From Muribaculaceae bacterium (lineage in GTDB: Bacteria > Bacteroidota > Bacteroidia > Bacteroidales > Muribaculaceae): a stretch of DNA of 5,630 nucleotides. Shown here in pieces: positions 1-5,550 of the stretch. Within the stretch, counting starts at the first letter, position 1; the number at the start of each line of letters is the position of its first letter. The notes beneath the pieces were generated by a model that was not told the origin of the DNA, made no database searches, and worked only from the letters and a program-made list of their open reading frames with translations. The DNA is taken from positions 1-5,630 of the forward strand of contig JAIDPP010000383.1 in the NCBI GenBank assembly GCA_029062725.1. The letters are read 5' to 3'. The translations under genes and the position numbers were made by a program.

Positions 1-2
1 CC

Positions 3-1184
3 CTGATATTGAGCGCGCATACCGAACCGGAGCTTCTCTCCAATCTTGTCAGGACCTATCGGCCGCAATATATAGTCGCTCCCGATGACGGCACATCGGA
101 TGCGTTGGCATCCCTTTACGGTTATTCCATCATCGCGACCGGTGCCGAGGCGTGCGAGATGAATAATGAACTTTCCCATCTCCTCCCGACATCCGGCTCG
201 ACGGGGAGTCCGAAGTTAGTAAGGCATAAATATGACAATATCGAGGCGGCGGCGCTGAATATCTCGACGTTCTTTGAATTGACGGAGAAGGACCGTCCGC
301 TGATGGTGTTGCCGCTTCATTATACGATGGGTCTCTCGATGGTGTTCAGCCATTTGAAAGCGGGAGCCACTATCCTCATTACCGACAGAAGTATGACCGA
401 CCCTCTCTTCTGGAAATTTATCAAGGAGGAGAAGGCCACAAGTTTCACAGGTGTTCCGTATAGTTTTGAGATTCTTGATAAAATGCGTTTTACCCGCATG
501 AAGCTGCCTGATCTTACTCTCTTGACTCAGGGAGGAGGCAAGATGCCGGCGGAACTGAACCTGAAGTTTGTGGAGTATTGCCGGGACAACGGAAAGAAGT
601 GGATCGCAACCTACGGCCAGTCGGAGGGAACGGCTCGTATGGCGTGGCTGCCGCCCCAATATGCACTCTCCAAGATGGGAAGCATCGGTATCGCAGTGCC
701 AAACGGACGCCTCTCTCTACGTGATGCCGAAGGGAATGAGATCAAGGAATCTCCTGCAACCGGCGAGATGTGTTATGAAGGGAAAAATGTGACTATGGGC
801 TATGCACGATGCCGTGAAGATCTGGCTCTGGGCGATGAGCGTCATGGTTTTCTCCCGACCGGCGATATTGCTTACCGTGACGAGGACGGCTTTTATTTCA
901 TCCGGGGCCGTATGGGACGCTTCCTGAAGATTTTCGGTAACCGTATCGGCCTTGACGAGTGTGAACAGATTGTAAAAGGGAAGGTGAGTTGTGAGTGTGC
1001 ATGTACCGGAAACGATGACCGTCTGATCGTCTATCTTACTGATGCCGATGAGGCCGTGTCGGCTAAGAATGTATTGGTCGAGGCGTTGCATCTTCCGGCC
1101 AATGTGATTGAAGTCAGGATTATTGATTCGTTGCCTAAGAATGAGGCAGGGAAGATCCTTTATAGTAAACTAAAAAACGAATAA
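3..1184 (+). CDS. AMP-forming acyl/aryl-CoA (or acyl-ACP) ligase, 5'-truncated by window edge
   Basis: ANL-superfamily adenylating enzyme. The family activates a carboxylic acid with ATP to an acyl-adenylate and passes it to CoA or a carrier-protein phosphopantetheine. Numbering from the in-frame TTG at 9, the P-loop TSGSTGSPK is at residues 61-69, the A5 motif ATYGQSEGT at 200-208, the TGD of A7 at 284-286 with the following DEDGFYFIRGR, the hinge region RFLKIFGNRIGLDECE near 304-319, and the A10 motif PKNEAGK with the predicted catalytic lysine at 382. The TTG is probably not the start: the frame stays open to the window edge, only about 60 residues precede the P-loop where the family has well over 100, and the preceding L-I fits the family core. 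The gene probably begins upstream. The ACP gene starts 3 bp after the stop, so transfer to that ACP rather than to CoA is a reasonable inference, as with the DltA/DltC pair. The substrate cannot be read from the sequence. Confidence 0.93.
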   Translation: MILSAHTEPELLSNLVRTYRPQYIVAPDDGTSDALASLYGYSIIATGAEACEMNNELSHLLPTSGSTGSPKLVRHKYDNIEAAALNISTFFELTEKDRPLMVLPLHYTMGLSMVFSHLKAGATILITDRSMTDPLFWKFIKEEKATSFTGVPYSFEILDKMRFTRMKLPDLTLLTQGGGKMPAELNLKFVEYCRDNGKKWIATYGQSEGTARMAWLPPQYALSKMGSIGIAVPNGRLSLRDAEGNEIKESPATGEMCYEGKNVTMGYARCREDLALGDERHGFLPTGDIAYRDEDGFYFIRGRMGRFLKIFGNRIGLDECEQIVKGKVSCECACTGNDDRLIVYLTDADEAVSAKNVLVEALHLPANVIEVRIIDSLPKNEAGKILYSKLKNE

Positions 1185-1187
1185 AAA

Positions 1188-1427
1188 ATGACCAACTTAG
1201 AGAAATATAACGAGATTTTCGCCGAGGTATTCGGCGTTCCCAACGAAGTTTTAAATGACTCTTTCGGTAAGGACACTGTAGAGAGCTGGGACTCGGTTCA
1301 TCAGCTTAATCTTGTGGCTTTGCTTGAGGAGGCTTTCGATATCATGCTTGATCCCGAGGATATCATGGGTCTGACATCCTATAAGGCGGGGAAAGAGATA
1401 CTCAGCAATCAGGAGGTGGAACTATAA
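1188..1427 (+). CDS. Free-standing acyl carrier protein
   Basis: A 79-residue acidic, helical protein of typical ACP length. The phosphopantetheine attachment site is Ser36 in WDSVHQLNLVALLEEAFDI: the W-D-S-V core replaces the classical D-S-L and is followed by the conserved helix II pattern and an acidic helix III (DPEDIMGL). Family knowledge: the serine is converted to holo form by a phosphopantetheinyl transferase, and the acyl chain rides on the thiol in the cytoplasm. The ATG lies 3 bp after the ligase stop, which implies translational coupling, and the ketosynthase follows 17 bp downstream. I infer a dedicated carrier for this locus rather than the housekeeping fatty-acid ACP, because the DSL motif is non-canonical and the gene is not next to fabF or fabD. 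The chain it carries is unknown; an amino-acyl group is possible in principle. Confidence 0.93.
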   Translation: MTNLEKYNEIFAEVFGVPNEVLNDSFGKDTVESWDSVHQLNLVALLEEAFDIMLDPEDIMGLTSYKAGKEILSNQEVEL

Positions 1428-1432
1428 CTGAC

Positions 1433-1440
1433 GGGAGGGG
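1433..1440 (+). promoter_or_regulatory. Shine-Dalgarno-like purine tract before the ketosynthase gene
   Basis: The tract GGGAGGGG ends 4 nt before the ATG at 1445. It supports that ATG as the start. A strong purine tract is less usual in Bacteroidota, where leaders are typically AT-rich, and most other starts in this window lack one as clear. Confidence 0.45.
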
Positions 1441-1444
1441 TTAA

Positions 1445-2509
1445 ATGGCAAAGTGGAGAATCAAAAATGTCAGGATGGCCGGTGTGTCGGCTTGCGTACC
1501 GGAAAATGTGGTCGCCACTGAGGATTATTCCATCATGACGGCCGAGGAGGCGGCGACTTTCAACAAGACGGTTGGTATCAGACATCGACATATAGCGCCT
1601 GATTCTATATGTGCTTCCGATATGTGTCAGAAGGCGGCGGAGAAACTTATAGAGGAGTTGGGATGGGAGAGGGAGTCAATTGACGTTCTTATTTTTGAAT
1701 CTGTTACCGGAGATTATAAGACTCCTCCTACGGCCTGTCTGTTGCAGGATAGAATGGGTCTCCCCGAATCTACCTTCTGCCTTGATATGCCTATGGGGTG
1801 CTGCGGATGTCTTTATGCAATTACCGTGGGAGGCAATCTTCTGACAACGGGTAATGTTCGGCGTGCGCTACTTCTTATCGGAGACACTGCTTTGCGGATG
1901 GGCTCGATGAAGGATAAAAGCCGGGTGCCTCTTTTCGGTGATTGTGGAACGGCAATCGCTTTGGAGTTTGACGAGGAGGCTCCGGAGATGGTTGTCGAGT
2001 TCAATACTTTCGGAAAAGGCTACAAAGCCTTGATGACTCCTCACGGAGGTTTCCGTCATCCTATCACTCCCGAATCTTTCATTGAGGAGGATTTCGGGAA
2101 TGGAATTGTACGCGCTCCGATGCATACTCTTATCAACGGCATGGACGTATTCGCGTTCGCTATCTCCAAACCTCCTAAGTCTGTGGATAATTTCATGAAA
2201 GAGGAGAATATCGACCGTAACAGCGATGTGGATTATTTCCTGATTCATCAGGCCAACAAGATGATCGTGGATAGGGTGGTGAAAAAACTGAAGTTGCCCA
2301 CCGAGCGAGTTCCTTATAATTTAGAGGAGTATGGAAATCTTGGAGGAGCTTCTATTCCTTCACTGATGGTGACGCGCCTTCGTGACCAGTTGATTAGCGG
2401 CCCGCAGCGCTTGCTTATGTCCTCATTCGGTCTTGGACTGTCGTGGGCGACCATGAGTGCCACTTTAGGGCCGATGGTGATACCGGAGTTGATGTATATT
2501 TCAGAATAA
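1445..2509 (+). CDS. 3-oxoacyl-ACP synthase III-like ketosynthase (KASIII/FabH family)
   Basis: A 354-residue thiolase-fold condensing enzyme, slightly longer than E. coli FabH. The predicted nucleophile is Cys119 in DMPMGCCGCLYAI, His268 sits in DYFLIHQAN, and Asn298 in EEYGNLGGASIP, so the Cys-His-Asn triad of FabH-type enzymes is complete. The C-terminal SSFGLGLSW matches the family's glycine-rich end. The segment NGMDVFAFAISKPPKSV (231-247) resembles KASIII-like proteins found in accessory clusters rather than housekeeping FabH. Family reaction: decarboxylative condensation of an acyl primer with malonyl-ACP to give a 3-ketoacyl-ACP; relatives can instead transfer acyl groups without condensation. 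Directly following the ligase and ACP genes, it probably uses the acyl-ACP made by them. A ketoreductase would be expected if the product is a 3-hydroxyacyl group, and none is visible here. Cysteines at 120 and 122 flank the nucleophile, where Ser or Ala and an aromatic residue are usual. Confidence 0.92.
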   Translation: MAKWRIKNVRMAGVSACVPENVVATEDYSIMTAEEAATFNKTVGIRHRHIAPDSICASDMCQKAAEKLIEELGWERESIDVLIFESVTGDYKTPPTACLLQDRMGLPESTFCLDMPMGCCGCLYAITVGGNLLTTGNVRRALLLIGDTALRMGSMKDKSRVPLFGDCGTAIALEFDEEAPEMVVEFNTFGKGYKALMTPHGGFRHPITPESFIEEDFGNGIVRAPMHTLINGMDVFAFAISKPPKSVDNFMKEENIDRNSDVDYFLIHQANKMIVDRVVKKLKLPTERVPYNLEEYGNLGGASIPSLMVTRLRDQLISGPQRLLMSSFGLGLSWATMSATLGPMVIPELMYISE

Positions 2510-2510
2510 G

Positions 2511-2530
2511 GACTAAAGGAGTTATCTGCC
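2511..2530 (+). repeat. 20-bp near-repeat, copy 1 (intergenic)
   Basis: This stretch between the ketosynthase and glycosyltransferase genes reads gactaaaggagttatctgcc. It matches 4321-4340 inside the hydrolase gene at 19 of 20 positions in the same orientation; the single difference is G against T at position 11. The similarity does not extend on either side. The remaining part of the 54-bp gap shows no clear promoter or terminator. Confidence 0.5.
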
Positions 2531-2563
2531 GATTAGGAATATTCGGATGCAAATTATTTTACT

Positions 2564-3724
2564 ATGAAAGTAATCCATGTATTCACTATCTCTGCCACTG
2601 CCAAGAGTTTTTTTGACGGCCAATTCAAATACCTTACTGATAAGGGTCATGAGATTATAGTGGTGTCTCAAAGCGAGAATGATCCGGTCTTCGAGCATAG
2701 AAATAATATTAAGGAGGTTCGGATTCCAATTGAGCGAAAAATTTCTTTAGGTGATGACATTAAAGCAATAAGACAACTTATAAGTTTGTTTAAAAAGGAG
2801 AGATGTGAAATGGTTGTCGGTCATACTCCAAAGGGGGCTATGGTTGCGATGATTGCTTCATGGTTTGCCGGGATTCCATTGCGCGTTTATTATCGGCATG
2901 GCCTGATCTATACTACTGCAAAGGGTGTCAAAAGATTTGTTTTCAAGACAGTGGAGAGAATGACAGCCCTTTTCTCAAATAAGATTGTTAATGTAAGCCC
3001 GTCTCTGAGTAAGTTGGCGGTGAAGGATCATCTGAATGGAGAATGGAAGCAGGTGGTCATCGGGCGGGGTACGTGTGGCGGTATTGACGCGAAAACTCTT
3101 TTCAATCCGGAATTACTTGATAGCTCCAAGCTGGTGGCTTTGAGAGAAAAATATGGTATCAAGCCGAATGATTATGTAGTCGGGTTTTGTGGCAGACTGT
3201 GCAGAGATAAAGGTATTATAGAATTATATGAAGGTTTCAGATTATTTTGTAACAACAATCCGGATATACCTGCGAAACTACTTTTAATAGGGAGATGGGA
3301 TACTAGAGATGTTTTACCGGAAGATAAGAAGCGACTACTTGAATCAGATAGCAGGGTGGTGCTGACAGGAGGTGTTCCTAAAAATGAACTTCCCTCTCTT
3401 TATAGTTTAATGGATGTGTTTGTCTTTCCTTCATATAGAGAAGGATTCGGTATGTGCGTTCTTGAGGCTTCGGCAATGGAAAAACCCATTTTGGTGTCTC
3501 GCTGTCATGGATGCGTGGATTCTATCGAGGAGCATAAGACAGGCGAATACATAGATATTACTCCGGAAGATATCGCTTCCCATTTGAGAGAAATGCATAA
3601 TCTGGAATTGAGAGTAAAAATGGGGTTGGAGGGTAGAAAGTTTGTATTGGAGAATTTTGATTTTTCGGTAATGTTTCCGATGATTGAGAAACTGTATAAA
3701 GAATTTGATAAGGATTCTAAATAA
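2564..3724 (+). CDS. Glycosyltransferase, GT4 family (GT-B fold)
   Basis: A 386-residue retaining-type glycosyltransferase of usual length. The N-terminal acceptor domain starts with the Rossmann strand MKVIHVFTIS and carries HTPKGAMVAMIASWFAGIP (87-105) and YYRHG (109-113), as in CapM/PglA-like enzymes. The C-terminal nucleotide-sugar domain begins around residue 203 with VVGFCGRLCRDKG (205-217), whose Arg211 and Lys216 fit the diphosphate-binding positions. The E-x7-E motif is EGFGMCVLE (Glu293 and Glu301). No membrane span or signal peptide is seen, so it should work at the cytoplasmic face, adding a sugar to an undecaprenyl-linked intermediate. Donor and acceptor cannot be told from the sequence. 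Base composition is more AT-rich than the acyl genes upstream (for example 19 of 60 GC at 2761-2820), suggesting a different origin. The last four residues and the stop lie in an 18-bp unit that is duplicated right after the gene. Confidence 0.94.
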   Translation: MKVIHVFTISATAKSFFDGQFKYLTDKGHEIIVVSQSENDPVFEHRNNIKEVRIPIERKISLGDDIKAIRQLISLFKKERCEMVVGHTPKGAMVAMIASWFAGIPLRVYYRHGLIYTTAKGVKRFVFKTVERMTALFSNKIVNVSPSLSKLAVKDHLNGEWKQVVIGRGTCGGIDAKTLFNPELLDSSKLVALREKYGIKPNDYVVGFCGRLCRDKGIIELYEGFRLFCNNNPDIPAKLLLIGRWDTRDVLPEDKKRLLESDSRVVLTGGVPKNELPSLYSLMDVFVFPSYREGFGMCVLEASAMEKPILVSRCHGCVDSIEEHKTGEYIDITPEDIASHLREMHNLELRVKMGLEGRKFVLENFDFSVMFPMIEKLYKEFDKDSK

Positions 3725-3745
3725 TAAAAGGATTCTAAATAATAA
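3710..3745 (+). repeat. Perfect 18-bp tandem duplication spanning the glycosyltransferase stop codon
   Basis: The unit aaggattctaaataataa occurs at 3710-3727 and again, with no gap and no mismatch, at 3728-3745. In the reading frame it encodes Lys-Asp-Ser-Lys followed by two TAA codons, so the second copy lies just outside the gene and repeats the C-terminal tail and stops. The length is a multiple of three. The likely origin is replication slippage; a role is not evident. Confidence 0.95.
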
Positions 3746-3797
3746 ATAGAGGAGTTATTTACAAATTTGAGAATCTGAGATAGAAGGTAAGAGCTTT

Positions 3798-4397
3798 ATG
3801 CTTCAGTTTAAAAGGTTCATTAATTCGGTTTTCTCATCCAACAGCTATGTTGTGTTCAGGCAGGGGAAGGGAATCATCATTGATATAGGAGACTTTGAAC
3901 CTATCAATGCTTTTATAAAAGAAAATGGAATAGAGTTGGAGGCTCTCTTTATTACCCATACTCATTATGATCATATTTACGGAATCAGGGAGTTTATGAC
4001 TAATTATCCCCACTTACCTATATATACCTCGGAGTTCGGCAAACAAGCTTTCAATAAGAGCAATTGGAATTTCTCCAGATACCATGAGGATGAGATATGT
4101 ATAACTTCAGAGAGGATAATCGCGCTTAATGACGGAGCTGATATTCCTTGCCTGGAGAATCAAGCTGTAAAGGCTATATTGACTCCCGGGCATGACAAAA
4201 GTTGCGTCAGTTATCTAATCTCCGATTACCTTTTTTCGGGCGATTCTTATATTCCCGATGTCAAGGTAATAGCTTCTTTCCCTAACAGCAATAAGGAGGA
4301 TGCCCGGTATTGGTATGCCCGACTAAAGGATTTATCTGCCAATATGATTCTATGCCCTGGACATGGTGATATAGTGGACAATCTGTATCCTCCCTAA
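3798..4397 (+). CDS. Metallo-beta-lactamase-fold hydrolase (glyoxalase II-like)
   Basis: A 199-residue single-domain protein with every metal-binding element of the hydrolytic MBL fold: HTHYDH (His54, His56, Asp58, His59), His132 in LTPGHDKSCVSYL, Asp149 in FSGDSYI and His189 in CPGHGD. The early DIGD (29-32) is the usual strand-turn. It is therefore predicted to be a dinuclear zinc (or iron) enzyme. It lacks the C-terminal glutathione-binding domain of true hydroxyacylglutathione hydrolases, so the substrate is not glutathione thioesters by default. Family members cleave thioesters, lactones and phosphoesters. In a locus with an ACP and a ketosynthase, a thioesterase that releases or proofreads acyl groups is an attractive inference but is not shown. 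It starts 73 bp after the glycosyltransferase, with an AAGG about 10 nt before the ATG. No signal peptide is seen, so it is probably cytoplasmic. The gene is AT-rich (19 of 60 GC at 3901-3960). Confidence 0.92.
   Translation: MLQFKRFINSVFSSNSYVVFRQGKGIIIDIGDFEPINAFIKENGIELEALFITHTHYDHIYGIREFMTNYPHLPIYTSEFGKQAFNKSNWNFSRYHEDEICITSERIIALNDGADIPCLENQAVKAILTPGHDKSCVSYLISDYLFSGDSYIPDVKVIASFPNSNKEDARYWYARLKDLSANMILCPGHGDIVDNLYPP
4321..4340 (+). repeat. 20-bp near-repeat, copy 2 (inside hydrolase gene)
   Basis: This stretch reads gactaaaggatttatctgcc and encodes part of RLKDLSAN in the hydrolase. It matches 2511-2530 at 19 of 20 positions. As it is in a coding region with a sensible amphipathic helix, this copy is more likely the original and the intergenic copy the derived one. 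Confidence 0.5.
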
Positions 4398-4434
4398 TTA
4401 TGAGCATTATCAGGCGACTTGGGGGAAGAAAGAG

Positions 4435-4737
4435 ATGAGAAAGCAAGAAATAGAGGATAAATTGAGAGAAGAACTAACAAATATCGTCAAGGCCTATCCT
4501 TTTCTGACGTATAGATTTGAATTTTGTGAGAAAAGGAATAAGTTTTTGGTATCTGTTTCTTCTAACAGATATATCGGAAGTGATGAGGATATATGGGATG
4601 TATTTCTTGATTCAGAGCAGCGTTTTGAGGATGAGTTCGGTATGGATGCACCGCTCTTTACATCTGATGAGCATTTATTCAAACTGTCATCAAATGCCGT
4701 TGTCATCAAGCCGAGTCCTTTAGTCAAAGAACATTGA
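4435..4737 (+). CDS. Small conserved-looking protein of unknown function (100 aa)
   Basis: I do not recognise this protein. It has a charged amphipathic N-terminal helix (residues 2-19, rich in Glu, Lys and Leu), then a probable beta hairpin (TYRFEFCEKRNKFLVSVSS, 25-43), an acidic helical segment (DEDIWDVFLDSEQRFEDEFG, 50-69) and a final short strand region (KLSSNAVVIK, 83-92). The order suggests a compact alpha+beta domain, soluble, with no signal peptide, membrane segment or metal motif, and it is clearly acidic overall. It is not an ACP: there is no D-S-L/V site. It begins 37 bp after the hydrolase stop, with a purine-rich stretch GGGGGAAGAAAGAG directly before the ATG, which supports both the start and the reality of the gene. 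Its regular frame, absence of rare interruptions and place in the operon argue for a true coding region. A partner of the hydrolase is one guess from proximity only. Confidence 0.72.
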   Translation: MRKQEIEDKLREELTNIVKAYPFLTYRFEFCEKRNKFLVSVSSNRYIGSDEDIWDVFLDSEQRFEDEFGMDAPLFTSDEHLFKLSSNAVVIKPSPLVKEH

Positions 4738-4917
4738 TTTTACCAACAATAAATCTTCATTCTCACGGAAAAAACTTTTGCAACGTTTGGAGCAGGAAGG
4801 TAGATAGAAATTGATTATGCAGTGGGATTTTTCCGGTCTTATGGAAGAATCTCTTGTGGAATGGGTTAATACCAACAGAAGGGAGTGCATTTGAATATTA
4901 ATTTTTCATCTGAATAA
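4738..4917 (+). other. 180-bp intergenic stretch without a convincing gene
   Basis: This is the longest gap in the window. I see no hairpin followed by a T-run and no clear Bacteroidota promoter (TTTG then TAnnTTTG at the right spacing). It holds one micro-ORF, 4817-4894 (25 codons, starts MQWDFSGLMEESLVEW), lying in the same frame as open codons from 4724 that are broken only by a TAG at 4805-4807. This could be a gene remnant, but 55 codons with one stop is not strong evidence. The AT-rich 4895-4917 directly before the next ATG looks like an ordinary Bacteroidota leader. Confidence 0.5.
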
Positions 4918-5532
4918 ATGAAACCATATAAGAAATTCTTTAAGAGGGCTGTGGATATCACAGCCTCCGGCTGTGCATTGATCGTGCTTGCGGTTCCACT
5001 CGCAGCCGTGACCGCATGGCTCCATTTCGCTAACAAGGGAGCGGGCGCTTTCTTTTTTCAGGAACGTCCCGGTAAGGATGGAAAAATCTTTAAGGTCGTG
5101 AAGTATAAGACAATGACCGATGAACGCGACTCCGAAGGGAAACTCCTGCCCGATGCGCAACGGCTCACTAAGGTCGGCCGCTTCGTCAGGTCAACATCCA
5201 TTGATGAGCTCCCGCAGCTCTGGAATGTATTCAAGGGGGATATGTCGCTGATAGGGCCCAGACCGTTGATAGTGAAATACCTTCCGCTTTACTCCTCTGA
5301 ACAGATGCGGCGGCATGAAGTAAGACCCGGAATTACGGGGTGGGCGCAAGTTAACGGCAGGAACAATATCTCTTGGAAAAAGAAATTTGAGCTTGACGTA
5401 TGGTACGTAGATAACCTTTCTTTCCTCCTTGACTGCCGGATTATATGGCAGACACTGAAGAAAGTCGTGACGCGATCCGATATCAATCAGGAAGGGCAGG
5501 CCACAACCGAAGCTTTTAACGGAAATAACTAA
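4918..5532 (+). CDS. Undecaprenyl-phosphate sugar-1-phosphate transferase (PglC-like monotopic phosphoglycosyl transferase)
   Basis: A 204-residue bacterial sugar transferase of the small, single-domain type, comparable in size to Campylobacter PglC and to the C-terminal domain of WcaJ. It moves a sugar-1-phosphate from a UDP-sugar to undecaprenyl phosphate and so starts the repeat unit at the inner membrane. The N-terminus has basic residues and then a hydrophobic re-entrant helix (about 14-36) with a central Pro27 expected to kink it. Then come FFFQERPGKDGKIFKVVKYKTM (45-66), the catalytic Asp96-Glu97 in STSIDELPQLWNV, the GPRP motif (113-116), and RPGITGWAQVNGRN (136-149). All key residues are present and the gene is full length. 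A TAA in frame directly precedes the ATG, which fixes the longest possible start. It is followed 18 bp later by an aminotransferase gene, suggesting a 4-amino-4,6-dideoxy sugar such as N,N'-diacetylbacillosamine or an analogue as substrate. GC content returns to that of the acyl genes (36 of 60 at 5161-5220). Confidence 0.95.
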   Translation: MKPYKKFFKRAVDITASGCALIVLAVPLAAVTAWLHFANKGAGAFFFQERPGKDGKIFKVVKYKTMTDERDSEGKLLPDAQRLTKVGRFVRSTSIDELPQLWNVFKGDMSLIGPRPLIVKYLPLYSSEQMRRHEVRPGITGWAQVNGRNNISWKKKFELDVWYVDNLSFLLDCRIIWQTLKKVVTRSDINQEGQATTEAFNGNN

Positions 5533-5550
5533 ATATCTACTTAAGAGAAT

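Noticed and set aside
9..11. TTG at position 9 as the true start of the acyl ligase
   Set aside because: The frame is open to the window edge and too few residues precede the P-loop for this family; the gene is best read as truncated by the window.
216..659. Long open frame on the minus strand opposite the ligase gene
   Set aside because: It lies entirely within a gene with clear family motifs, and its product is arginine-rich with no recognisable domain; a shadow of the real frame.
2531..2548. Small inverted repeat CCGA...TCGG between the ketosynthase and glycosyltransferase genes as a terminator
   Set aside because: Only a four-base stem with a long loop and no T-run directly after it; the genes on both sides are co-oriented and likely co-transcribed.
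3758..3775. TTTG-containing sequence before the hydrolase as a Bacteroidota promoter
   Set aside because: The TA and TTTG parts are at the wrong spacing and no matching upstream TTTG element is found.
4400..4438. A 12-codon ORF whose TGA overlaps the ATG of the 100-residue protein (ATGA)
   Set aside because: Very short, with no conserved feature; an overlap of this kind arises easily by chance. The purine-rich stretch inside it is better explained as the leader of the next gene.
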